From NCBI GenBank assembly GCA_029378245.1, contig JARKIF010000008.1, positions 124,001 through 188,000 on the forward strand: DNA of 64,000 nt, written 5' to 3'. The stretch comes from Roridomyces roridus (lineage: Eukaryota; Basidiomycota; Agaricomycetes; Agaricales; Mycenaceae). The position numbers and the translations under genes were made by a program. Of this stretch, positions 1 to 10,568 are shown in pieces; the stretch's first letter is position 1, and the number at the start of each line of letters is the position of its first letter. The notes under the pieces were generated by a model, which did no database searches, had not been told where the DNA came from, and saw nothing but the letters and a program-made list of their open reading frames with translations.

Positions 1-1827
1 TCAAGAAGTCGGAGAAGAGAGACCGGGACGATCCAAACAAGCGGACGGAGGATACAATGTATACTAAATTGTTCCCCGTTGGCAGGTTCATGCACACGAA
101 GCCGACGCTCATTGGGCCGTTGCAACCGGCCAAGCGCTGGAAGAACGGAAAGTGGTTGAACGCCGACGACTGTCCCGCCTCGGATACGGAGATGGCGCTG
201 AGCAAACCGGATGATAGCGCGAGTGGTGTGTATTGTTATTTTCACTTGTTTGGTTTTTGACCTTGTTTGCGTCAGACCTCTTCAATGCCAAGTTCGCTGC
301 TGCTGCAGCGATGGCAAGGGCATCGGAACAACAGAAGGAGAGGGAGGCAAAGGAGAAGGAGACCCCGCGGCGTGTCAATCACATCTGGACTACTATGGAC
401 GACAATCTGCTCAAAACTCTTGCCGACAAGTACCCCAACAATTGGCCGCTCATCGCCGAGTGCTATAATTCCGCGCGACTGACCATCTCGACGGACAGGC
501 GGTTACCACGGGAGTGCCAGGAAAGATGGAAAGAAAAATGGGCCCCGGAGCTTGCTGCACGACCTGGCAAGTCGCAGGAGGTGGCGACGCCTGTAGAGGA
601 GATTGTTCCCGCCCTGTCGATGACGCCAACACCCCCACCTCCGACTCCAAGTATGACCACCCGGGGCATCAAGCGTTTGGCTAGTGTCAGTGTATCAGGT
701 CCGCCACCGGCTGTGTCGGGAAGCGATGCGAAAAAGCGGCGGAGGCATCAATACGTACAGGATACGATGCGCAAGGCGGCGAAAAAACGGACAGAGCAAG
801 CGCAAAAAATGCTTGGTATGTGATGATGACTTTCTTTTCCATCCAGGTGGATTGACTTGTATATAGCGAGTCAGCGAAAGGCCCCTGCGGTGCACGAGAC
901 GCATGCGCAGTATAGCCGGCTGCCCAAATACTCGCCGGCTGAATTGAGTCGAATGAAAGCCGAAAAGGATGGGCAGGATAATTTGGCTGCTGTGAACAAT
1001 AGACGTCGACATGAAGAGATGACGCGGGCGGCTCAGCAGCAGCGTTTACCTCCTGGAGCACCACCGCCTGTTGCCGGTCAGCCGCAAACGGCGCAGGCTG
1101 CTCTTCAAAACCAGGTTCAAGCGGCTCAGCAGGCGCAAGGCGCGCAAGGCGCTCAGGTTGCTTCTGCTCAGCAACCGGTTTCTCAAGCCCAACCAGTGGC
1201 TCAGGGTCAAGCACCGGTGAGTTTTCTCGCTTCTTTTGTTCCCTAGGGGCTCAACATCATTTCAGACGGCAGCCCAACTGCAGCAGTTGCAGCAAGCACG
1301 CTTGGCGGCGGCGGCGGCGGGGTCGCCACGAAATCAGGTCAACATTTCTCAGCAGCAGCAGCAACAACAGCGGATTGCTTCACCGATGGCGGGACAACAA
1401 CAACGCGGGCTCACGTCGCAACAGCAGCTTCTTGCGCAGCAGGCACGAATGCAGCATCAAGCAGCGCAAGCGTTGGCGCATCAACAGGCGCTTGCCATCC
1501 AGGCACAAACAGGGGGTGCTGGGGTGAACGGGAATGCAAACGTTGGAGTGCGAGCAGGGACTTCTTCTCCCCGACCGCCAGCCACGTCTACTACGGTGCC
1601 TGGCAATGCGCTCCCGCGGCAGTCCATGTATAATATTCCTGGTTTGCTGCAGAATTATACACCGGAGCAGTTGCAGCTTGTGGTGCGTGCTGACTTTGTA
1701 TTTGATCGGGGCTTTGCTTATGAATTTGCAGCTGCAACAAGCTCAGATGGCGCAACAAGCTCAGTTGGCTCAGCAAGCTCAGCTTCAGTTGCAACATCAG
1801 CAGCAGCAGCAACAGCAGGGTGGTTAG
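1..1827 (+). CDS. EAF1: Chromatin-modification protein VID21/EAF1 (NuA4 scaffold), 3' part
   Basis: This is the C-terminal part of a VID21/EAF1-like scaffold of the NuA4 histone acetyltransferase complex; the start lies outside the window. Introns at 226-275, 816-866, 1217-1265 and 1683-1731, all GT...AG, join one frame from base 3 to the TAG at 1825. The diagnostic part is a Myb/SANT-type module at about 380-540, with HIWTTMDDNLLKTLADKYP, then NWPLIAECYN and CQERWKEKW. A proline-rich and a basic stretch (KKRRR) follow, and then a long Gln/Ala-rich tail with several poly-Q runs (about 1030-1820), as in fungal Eaf1 proteins. The SANT domain and Q-rich tail are seen in the sequence; membership of NuA4 comes from family knowledge. 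A nuclear role is inferred. The call rests mainly on the SANT domain, so a different SANT protein is possible but less likely. Confidence 0.78.
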
Positions 1828-1884
1828 ATAGATATTGTTGTACTTCATCATCATTTTGTATACAAACAAGGGCAACTGTAACTC

Positions 1885-2231
1885 ATGTCCGCACCATCGC
1901 AAGCAGTCAAGCGCATCATCTCGTTTGCGCTATGTACGCTGATAAAGAATGCAGAATAACAACTGGAAGGAGCGCGAGCGTGGCGCAGAGGCTGCTTATG
2001 TTCAACAAAAGGTCGCTAGCTTTCTCGTAAAATCCTTATGTTGCTTATGACGTCATTCACCAGGAGCAAGAGCAACTCGCTGCACTTCGCGCGGAGGCGG
2101 ACACCAAGGCTGCTACTGCTGCTACTGAAGCAACCAAGGCTGCGGACGCTCGAGAGCGGGACTTTGAGGGTGGATTTGGAGGGCAGGAGGACCTTGAGGA
2201 TCGGTTTGCGACGACTAGTGGGGAGCATTGA
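1885..2231 (+). CDS. Small charged protein, mitochondrial F1-ATPase inhibitor-like
   Basis: A three-exon model (1885-1905, 1955-2011, 2064-2231; introns of 49 and 52 bases, phase 0) gives an 81-residue protein. It has one charged helix, WKERERGAEAAYVQQK joined to EQEQLAALRAEA, then an Ala/Thr/Lys-rich stretch and an acidic Gly/Phe-rich tail. The pattern KERE...A-Y-V...E-EQL-ALR resembles the inhibitory helix of the IATP/INH1 family, which blocks F1-ATPase when the matrix turns acidic. Against the call, the model has only seven residues before this region and no evident mitochondrial presequence. Its start is 58 bases after the EAF1 stop codon, so there is almost no room for a separate promoter. 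A missed upstream exon, or an unrelated coiled-coil protein, is possible. Confidence 0.4.
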
Positions 2232-2891
2232 AATTTCCGTGTATTTTTTCCTGTGTATTCCGTATCTCCACTCCTACCTCCGTCGGTGTGCGGGCAGAAA
2301 TCAGTGATCACACATGCTCGTCACTGTGTGGAGTGGATTTTACGGGAGTAGTGATTGCTTTCCCAAGTTGCAGCCGTCAAGGGTAAGAATTCAATGGCAA
2401 CCAGACGACGAGCGACGGGCTGTAGTCGATGTCGGTCCATGGCGGCGGGCGGCGACGGACAGGAGAGCTGGTTGACTGACTGACTGACATTGGACAAGTT
2501 GAAGGTATATTTGCACCATGCCGCCTCTCGCCGAAAAAAGCCGACACGGGGTCTCGTAAACGGCTTGTTTCGCCGATAGCGGCGATAGTTTTTTTCTCTC
2601 TCGAATTGGACCGCGGTGAGAAGGGACCGCACTTGTTTTAAACACGAGAGACGCTAATTTTGACCCAAGATGAAACGGTTGGAGACTATGGGAGAAGGAG
2701 ACGGCAGAACAAGACCGGTAGTTGAGGGAAAACGAGAAGCACACGAGCGAGCCTCGTTGTACATAGAGTAATACTGCGGGCGATCCGGATGGAGTGAAGT
2801 CAAGTATATCAATGAAATCTCACAAACAAAAGACGCTTTAGTCTCTCTCTGGCGCCAAGACCCGGGCAATCCTTTTCTGCTTCCCGCCACC
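2232..2891. promoter_or_regulatory. Intergenic region upstream of the GH5_9 gene
   Basis: I see no gene in these 660 bases. They hold a short TGAC tetranucleotide run near 2472-2490. They end in GCCACCATGG around the GH5_9 start, a near-ideal eukaryotic initiation context. The region probably contains the EAF1-side 3' untranslated sequences and the GH5_9 promoter. Confidence 0.5.
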
Positions 2892-5542
2892 ATGGCTCAC
2901 CCGACGTATGAGCCCCTTCCACTCACTCACGAAGGAGACCACGCCCCTACACAACTCTATAATGCTCCCCCGTCCCCCATTCCAGGCTCCGGCTTCCATA
3001 CCCCAGCAACGAACCATGAGGACCTCTCATACTCGGACGACCTGGGCATTCCAATGGCTGCAGCCCAACCCCGCTTTTTGGGACGCGCCCTTTATGACTG
3101 ACGGCCCCGTAAACCGCGATTCGATGGCTTCCTCTTCTCATTCTGCGTACCCCTCGGGCGACCGAGCCTCGGCATATACAACAGACAGTGCCCATGGTCT
3201 GAACGAGGGTGGCACTGCTCCCCGTGGCGGGTACGGGGACTCTGCTTCCACCTCTTATCACGACGAACCCGGTTTCTTTGTCTACAACGGACAGCCCCGT
3301 CGTCGCGACGAGAAACGGGCAACCTATGCCAACCCCAAATCCCGTCGGAGACCCATTCTCATTGGTGTCGGCGTTCTCGTCGTCATTGCGGCAGTCGCAG
3401 TCGCAGTGGCAGTCGCCCTCACTACCCACAAAAAATCCAAATCCGACTCTTCTTCCTCCTCCAGCAGCGACTCGGACACCGCCTCCAACGGCGGCTCGGA
3501 TTCCTCATCATCATCTTCTCCCCAGGTCAAGGCTGCCATCGTCACGGGCACCGACGGTAGCACCATCACCGCCGACGACGGTTCAACCTTCACCTACACG
3601 AATTCATTCCAAGGCTCGTGGTATTGGGACGCGAACGACCCGTTCAACAATGGTGCACAAGCACAGTCCTGGTACACCTCCACTCAACGAAACATTCAAG
3701 TTCGGTGTTGATAAGATCTATGGGTGCGAGCTCTTCTATACTCAAAGTCTATAAGCTTAATGCCTTCTTCCCCGCAGTGTCAATCTTGGGGGCTGGCTCG
3801 TGACTGAACCCGTAAGTACCCCTAAAGTGTATTGCTTTCAGGCACCTGATTCCCCGCAGTTCATTGTTCCGGACCTGTACCAGACGATGCAGAATCGGAG
3901 CACCACCAGCGGCACCATCATCGATGAATGGACCCTCGTCGAAGCCATGCAGGCCGACACGGCCAACGGCGGCATTTCTCAGCTCGAGAACCACTACAAG
4001 ACCTTCATCACCGAACAGGACTTTATGCAGATTGCTGCTGCCGGTCTGAATTTCGTGCGGATTACCTCTCGGGTATTGGGCTATTGAAGTGCTAGACGGG
4101 GAGAGTTTCTTGCCCAATACCTCCTGGACCTACTTCCTCAAGGCTATCCAGTGGGCGCGCAAGTACGGCATCCGTATCAACCTCGACCTGCACGCTCTTC
4201 CTGGCTCTCAGAATGGGTGGAACCACTCTGGTCGCCTGGGAACGTACAACGTCATATACGGTCCAATGGGGATTGCGAATGCCCAGGTGTGCTGATCTCC
4301 ATTTCGGGTTACCTTCCTTGCTAAACTTGGCTAGCGCTTCGCTCGACTACGTCCGCATTATCACCGAGTTCATCAGCCAGCCCGAATACAGCTCAGTCGT
4401 CGTCATGTTTGGTGTCACTAATGAACCCCAAGGCAATGCCATCGGTCTCGACGTTCCTCCAGAGCTACTATTATGGCGCTTATCAGAACGTCCGTCTTGC
4501 CTCGGGAACGGGAAGCGGTAATGGACCGCTCATTTCGTACCATGATGGTTTCATCGGCCTTTCGCAATGGGGGGGCTACCTGCCTGGTGCGGACCGTGTC
4601 TCCCTGGACTCGCACCCGTACCTCTGCTTCTCCGGCCAGTCAGCCAGCCCGATCACGACTTACAACAATGCACCCTGCAACGCATGGGGCTCTGAATTCA
4701 ATAACACGATGGAGGATTTCGGCTTTATCGTGGCGGGCGAATTCAGTAACGCGGTGACTGATTGTGGAACGTATGTGAACGGTGTGGGGCAGGGCACGCG
4801 GTATGAGGGGACGTTTGCCGGATCGTGGCCCGTCATGGGTGACTGCGAAAGCGATTGGCTCAACTGGCAAACCTGGAACAGTGCCACCAAGAACGCGTAC
4901 AAGACCTTTGCGCAGCAGAGTATGGATGCCTTGCAGGTGCGTTCTTGAAATTCTCGCTGCTCTCTTTCTTTCTAACTTGCCTGCAGAACTGGTTCTTCTG
5001 GACATGGAAAATTGCGAATACCACAAACGGTGTGGTCGAGGCGCCGCAGTGGTCGTATTCTCTTGGTCTTCAGAACGGCTGGATGCCGACTGATCCGCGT
5101 TCTGCCATCGGCGCGTGCGGAAATACCAGTCCCTTCTTGGGAACGCTGAGCTCGTGGCAAACTGGCGGCGCTGGCGCTGGTACGATCCCTGCTAGTGTGA
5201 CCGCGAGCCTTTCCTGGCCTCCCGTCTCCATCTCGTTTGGTGGTGGTCCAGGTGGTCTCGGCCTCGCTCCTACCGACATATACCCCTCAGGGAACCCCGA
5301 TAACATTGCCGGGGCCGACCTTCACCACGACGAGCGGAGGATCCACGCCCACCGCCAGCATTAATGTGGGCAGTGGATGGCTCAACTCTGCGGATACGGC
5401 AGGGATGATGAAGCCGATTGCAGGGTGCTCTTATCTTGACCCGTGGATAGGCTCGACGGTGTCCCCGCCCGCGCCGCTATGTACAGGGCAGGCAGCACGT
5501 GCGGTGACGGTAGACGAACCCGCTATTACGCCGGCACCATAG
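2892..5542 (+). CDS. Membrane-anchored GH5_9 exo-1,3-beta-glucanase
   Basis: The product is a fungal exo-1,3-beta-glucanase (EC 3.2.1.58 type) that trims beta-1,3-glucan at the cell surface. It begins with a disordered cytosolic tail, followed by one transmembrane helix (ILIGVGVLVVIAAVAVAVA, about 3355-3415) and a Ser-rich linker. The GH5 barrel shows GGWLVTEP, DLHALPGSQNGWNHSGR, the acid/base motif VTNEPQG (about 4415-4435), SLDSHPYLCF, and GEFSNAVTDCG holding the expected nucleophile Glu (about 4735). Introns fit near 3711-3777, 3811-3868, 4287-4334 and 4935-4986. As written the frame breaks at six places, each explained by one extra base: about 3099, 3673, 4064, 4338, 4456 and 5275. At 3099 the insertion creates an in-frame TGA. 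The conserved residues on both sides of each break suggest a working gene with sequence errors. The 4338 site could instead be a different splice choice. Confidence 0.88.
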
Positions 5543-5872
5543 GTGTCTGCTCTCCCGCTGTATATTACCCTGGAGGCATGCTTCCTCCGCCAGTCGTTTC
5601 TCTGTCGTTACATGGACCTTACTTGGATATTTCTCTACATCACTGACCCTCACTGCACTCTCTAGTCTCCCATGTAGCTAGCTATACGCCCACACTGATG
5701 ATATCTACCTACTATATTCGCCCTAGTACATAGCTATTACCGTCCGGCTTGGACAGAGACTATTCATCTACTACAGTTATGCAAGTGATATACCAACAGC
5801 TTGGAGGAACCTCGGAGATCAGCAAGATGTCACTTCAAATATAACCTTTTCTCTTTCTCTCATCTCCTCGCT
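5543..5872. other. Intergenic region, no gene seen
   Basis: About 330 AT-richer bases separate the GH5_9 stop from the next start codon. I see no open frame or RNA gene here. It presumably holds the 3' untranslated region of the glucanase and the promoter of the secreted-protein gene. Confidence 0.45.
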
Positions 5873-6690
5873 ATGCCAGCGTTACTGGCTCTCCGCTTCT
5901 TTCCTTGCATTCGCTCTACTTGGGGTGCCCCTTGTCGCTGCGCAGTACATCAACGGGCAGACTTTTACGAGTGGACTTGCGATTATTGACGCGCCAAGTC
6001 CAAACAAGTCAGAATTCTACTTTTCTCGTTTACTCCGCTCATGATCGCGCAGCCCTGGCCACGCCGGTTCTGCCAGTCAGTAGCATTCCCTTCAGAGAAC
6101 AAGTCCTAATCTTTACCCCCAAGTCAACATTGCGGTGGACGTTTCTGGGGACGGGAAATTAGCCCCCGCGGCTAGTGTCCCGGGCTCCTCGCTCTCTACG
6201 CGATTTGACGCGTTGGAAATTTATCTCGTGTCGGACAAGACGAATATCAACATGACCGTGTCCAATTCGTCGGATTTTCTCACTGGAGAGAGCGGTAGCA
6301 CCGTCAAGCACCTTAATTTTGCGCTTCCGGACTGCATCCAACCGGGCGACTATAATGTGCCATTCTTATTGTGTTGGATGAAGCTGCATACTGATTTCTA
6401 CGTAGCTGACGTTCTACGAGACGTCTCACTACAACGGTGACTTTGTCTTCACCATCACGCCGATTCCAGTTCCCGTGTCCAACACCAACTCGGCTTCAGC
6501 GGACTGCAACTCTAGTTTCCTTAACCCGCTGCAGAGTCAGCCGCAGCCAGATACCCGTCTCTCCGCGTCTCCTTTTGCCCCCAACTCCACTGTGTCGCCG
6601 CCGGCGACTGGCTCGAATTCGGCGGTGTCTCTGCTACCGTTCTCGATTTCTCCATTGTTCGTGGTACTTGGGTTTTATTGTATGTGGTAA
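5873..6690 (+). CDS. Secreted, probably GPI-anchored Ser/Thr-rich protein
   Basis: I do not recognise a named family. The start ATG at 5873 opens a classic signal peptide (MPALLAL...FLAFALLGVPLVAAQ) if one extra C near 5894 is removed; as written the frame breaks there. Introns of about 45-60 bases near 5999-6046, 6086-6122 and 6356-6409 join the rest. The middle has a beta-rich domain with AVDVSGDGK, DALEIYLVS and GESGSTVKHLN, ending in FYETSHYNGDFVFTITPIPVP. The tail is rich in Ser, Thr, Pro and Asn. The last residues are hydrophobic (AVSLLPFSISPLFVVLGF), as in a GPI-attachment signal. I recall similar secreted proteins in agaricomycetes, with no known function. It lies next to a cell-wall glucanase, so a wall or surface role is a guess. 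Its stop at 6690 is 16 bases from the convergent stop of the next gene. Confidence 0.62.
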
Positions 6691-6705
6691 TTACACGCAT
6701 CGGAA

Positions 6706-9334
6706 TCACTTTCTTTGGGTTCTTTTTGCCGTTCCTTTGGGAGTGCTACCCCTCCTCGGAGTGCTACCCTTCTCGGGAGTACTACCCTTCCTGGGGGTAC
6801 TACTCTCCTGAGGTTCCTCAACCTCTTGCTTGTCATCAACCTTCGGCTTGCCCCAATAATCGTCCCCGTACTCGAGCGTGAGCTCCTTGCGCTCTTTGAT
6901 GCTGTGGACTGTATATCATTCAGAATGACTCGCATACTCTGAACTCCATGGACCCACGAGCATAAATTATAATTCTCTTTTCTCCGCGTTATGGCACGGG
7001 TGAGCGACCAGTTCCGGTTGCCCCCGTTTTCGCTCTTCCGCTCGCCTCTCTTTCCATTCGTTCGGATGGTGGGTTTTCAGATCCCTGTGATATATATGCA
7101 GTCCATTCCGCGAGACAAGTTCAAAGACTCACCGTGCATCGCACGCGGTGCACTTTTCGGGATCACACTCGCGGCCGACGGCTCGACATGCACATCGCGT
7201 GCCCCGCTGGCACCGGGTATATCGTCGATTCTTTGGCTTGCTGCATGTATGGTTACAGCCCCGGAATCTTCGCTTACCTTGTTTGGATGTCAATACAAGA
7301 AGAAAAAAACGCAAAGAAATGGACAGACAATCAGAGGAACAAAGGCAATCTCGTTCGCAGTACGTGTTCTCTCTGAAACAGGGACAGTCTGCTTTGGCGG
7401 AGCAGGGTCCACCGTGGTCGCATGGCCCTACAGCCCTGTCAACGGGTAAGACTTTCCAGCTCACTAGAGTCAATTGATGTCATTACAATTCCAGTGTTTC
7501 TCCTGGGATGGATGAGGGGCGGGTGTGAACAGAAGAAGTGGGAAACAGTTACCAAAAGTCGGCTTGTCTTGTTTCTCGCCTGATCTTCTGACCTTTTTAT
7601 TGCGAGTCTCGACTTCGGTGTCGCTGATGAGTTGTCTGCGTATGAAAAATGCCTGTCGGCAAGGCAGCTTGCAAAGGACGGCCAGATCACACGGAAGAAT
7701 ATCTGATTCGAATTTTAGCATGCTCCACACGAGAGCCGAGTCTGCGGCAGATGATTCTGGTTCCTGCACACAAGTCAAAAACTGAATTCACAAGAGACAA
7801 GTTGCTCACAATATCGTCAAGCTGGATCAGACGAAAGCAGTCTTCTCCGCATGCAGGTCTGCGTTGGTCAGACATGGCAGCGCTCGTAAGCCGTGCTTCG
7901 TCACTTCTTGAAAGAAACTGAGGTGTCTTGTATCTAAACCACTCAGGTGCCACTAGTATTACCAGTGAGAACTGCAAGATGGTGCATTCCAGTGCGTACC
8001 ATGAATGTTGCAATAATCCTGTATGCAGTTGAGATTGAAGCAAAACTGCTCTCGTCCTGTGTTGACTTGAGCGAATATGTCCGTCGCCTCGGTCGTTTCC
8101 TGCGCAAAGTATTTCGGCAGCGGAGGCTTTTCCGCAGAAGACTGTCCATCGCCCCAAATAACCATTGGGGCGTCTCTTTGGCTTGCCGCCCACAGCAGGC
8201 CATTGGAGTTGGTGTCGCGGAGAGGAAGGAGCTCAAGCTCGTGACGGACCTCCTCTATTTCTGCGGCAGTCAAGTCATGATCGCAGTGCAAGCGGCGGAC
8301 GACTTCGTATTGGATGAGTTCCTCGTCGGGGTCGAGTTTGTCAGTCTCCCATTGGTACTGTTCAAACGAGCGCAAGTATTCGTCTCGAGGAAATGCAGGG
8401 TCGTTCGGGAACGGGAGGAACGGTGCTTGTGTCATGTTAATTCGGCGCACCCAAGCGCTGCGAAGACCGGGCGTGACGAATCTATATGGAGGGTGGGCCG
8501 GATACTGTTCTGTGTATTCTGTATTGACATGAAGCGGAATCTTTTCGGCCTTGACGTTGCCGTTCTCATCGTAGGTAAAGCTCTTTATGCAGAGCATGTC
8601 CCCGTCGTCGTCGTCGTCGTCAGTATCATGCGGGACCTCAAATGCGTTTGCGGGCATCGATATCCTGGTTGCGCGACACCGGAGCTCGAGCTGGATGAAG
8701 GGAAGAGCTTGCCCCATTGCTCTTCGACATATCTTTCCTTCCAATTATAATATTCTTCCTGACGCTAGAGAACGAATTAGCTGGGTTCCCGATGCCCCAG
8801 GTTAAATACTCTGATTCGATAGCTTTGGCAGTCTCCATATTGGCTTTGAGTTTTCCGATCTGGTCATCGACTTGTAGATTTTCCATTTGATCAACGAGAT
8901 CCATATGTAGGTCAGTCTCAGAGAATCGGTAAGTAGCTGGAGAGTCGATGGTGTAGAAGACAAGGCGTGTTTGATGTCCCATCAGGCGCGTGCCAGTTTG
9001 CTTCCGCGGGCATCTCAACCAGCACCGCCAGCTTTTGTGTGGGCTGGGCAGCTGCCCATCCTGCTCTCCCATGTCGACAGAGTCTTCCTCATCGTCTTCG
9101 GGAGCTTTGCTCGCGCCCACTCCCTCGACTTCCACAAATGACGTCGAGAACGCCCTACTCGCATCTGGCGACGACACCTCCGAGTCTGATTCAACCCCAC
9201 CAGCAGTGCCCTGGCGAACGGGGGCTGATCTGCAACACTATCTCGGCCACAGGATTGAACGACCACGTGTAAGGAGGCGCTTGATAGTCGTGCGGAGGAG
9301 GCGCGTTGTCCGTCACCGACACATTTACGAACAT
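6706..9334 (-). CDS. Enhancer-of-zeste-like (Polycomb KMT6) protein with truncated SET region
   Basis: This gene matches fungal EZH2/KMT6, the H3K27 methyltransferase of PRC2, in its middle and CXC parts. The likely start is the ATG at 9334 (MFVNVSVTDNAPPP). A leucine/acidic helix (DLVDQMENLQVDDQIGKLKA) follows near 8880, then an acidic and aromatic region at 8000-8700 and a Cys cluster (FCFNLNC-Q-YC, RPACGEDCF). The CXC domain at 7450-7130 is clear: CDHGGPC, CPCFRENTYCERDCLCSSDC, RRFRGC, CACRAVGRECDPEKCTAC. Only about 180 coding bases then remain before ELTLEYGDDYW and a short repeat tail ending at 6706. That is too little for a SET domain, and stop codons interrupt it; I see no NHS-type cofactor motif. 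Frame breaks also occur near 9215, 8790 and 8735. It may be a pseudogene, a non-catalytic CXC protein, or a real EZH2 with a local assembly loss. Confidence 0.68.
6739..6812. repeat. Four imperfect ~18-bp tandem units
   Basis: Four imperfect copies of a unit like GGAGTGCTACCCTTCTC lie head to tail. On the minus strand they encode the repeated tetrapeptide core GSTP (STPRK, STPEK, STPRR, STPKG) at the end of the zeste-like gene. Repeat-length variation here would lengthen or shorten the protein tail without breaking the frame. Confidence 0.75.
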
Positions 9335-9503
9335 GGTATCAGTGCGTCGCGTCTGGGTACCACCTTGGCTGCATCTCACCCCGTTCTCAGGCCGAGATTT
9401 CTTCCTGATAATATCATTGTGTTTCGTGCTCGCATGCCTACTTATTATCGGCATGAGGCCAATTGCACTGGAAATAATGTGGTACATCGACGATCCATAT
9501 TGA

Positions 9504-10504
9504 CTACTCTTCCTCGTATATCCGCACACCGCCTTCCCCCACCGATGCATTACAGCGCTCCCTTCGCCCGTGGGTTGATTAAAGGCAACCTCGCCCTTGC
9601 GTGGATCCAGTTCACACCCATATACAAACGTCTTCGCCGCAGCCGATAGCAGTTTGCTCGCCACACCCTGTCGACGATGCGCAGATGAAACGAACAGACG
9701 CGGGATGCCAAGCGGTGTAGGCAGCGGAGTGGGATGGCAGAAAGATGTTGGAAGCAGCGGCGACCCCAACGAGCGAGGAATCATCGACGGTTTCTGCTGG
9801 AGTGGCAATAGCCATGGCGGTGGATATTCGCTGCGCGATGACACAACCGATAATCTTTTCAGCGCGTCGTCGTGATGGACGGGACGAGGAATAGATAGGC
9901 CTTGGACGCTTGGAGAACGGCGGGCGACAGAGCCGGAGAAGAGAGCGCGATGTTGACGGTCTCGAGGAGAATGGACAACTGCAGGATAGTTAGAAGCACG
10001 AACTCTGGAATAGATGCAATGTATATGTACCTTGGACCTAATCCTACCTGCAGCATCCGCTTTGAAGCAGATGATTCTGCCCTTTTTGCCATCCTTCAGT
10101 TTCACGCCGGATGCCACCTCCACGAGGTCTGCCTTGGACTTTTCCTTCTCCTCCTCGCGTCCCCACTCCATGCCCCTCTGAACACGGGCGCAGTGTGCCT
10201 TGTGGAGTGCCTCGTCGTCGGGGGCACCTTTGGTGTACGATAAACTGCAGAGCGGACAAGTGCGTAGGATAGTCTGGTCGATGCAAAAGTGGAGCTGAGT
10301 AAGCGTCGTCTGTGCCTTCTGCTTCGACTTGGCTGTTGGCCTCTTGGCCTTGTCGAGCAAGAGTCGGGGGCGTTTCGGTGGCAGGTTTTCCGCGCGGTCC
10401 TCGAGGGGGCGTTTACGCGTCTCATCGATGCTAGGCGACGACGGAGGGGAAGAAGGCAAGGTAGTTCTGTTCCGAGAGCTATAGGTGCGTTTGACAAAAG
10501 ACAT
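9504..10504 (-). CDS. ECO1: ECO1/ESCO sister-chromatid cohesion N-acetyltransferase
   Basis: ECO1 acetylates the cohesin subunit Smc3 during S phase to establish cohesion. The start ATG at 10504 gives MSFVKRTYSSR. A PCNA-box-like element TTLTQLHF comes next, followed by the family C2H2 finger CPLCSLSY...H...HC (about 10270-10190). After an intron near 10055-9985 comes NIALSSPALSPAVLQASKAYLF. The acetyltransferase fold shows the acetyl-CoA loop HRRQGVASKLL (about 9670) and the C-terminal signature GEVAFNQPTGEG (about 9575). The expected end (...RIYEEE, stop at 9504) needs one base restored near 9525. Extra bases near 9861 and 9740 must be skipped to keep the conserved frame. The domain order and length match the family, so I regard it as a real gene with sequence errors. 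Confidence 0.88.
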
Positions 10505-10568
10505 GGTGGTCGAGTACACAAAGCGCGTCCGTCTGATCTATGTACTCATATTTACGCGTCTGATCCAA

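Noticed and set aside
687..1214. 175-residue frame antisense to EAF1
   Set aside because: It is opposite the Gln/Ala-rich coding tail, with repetitive composition only.
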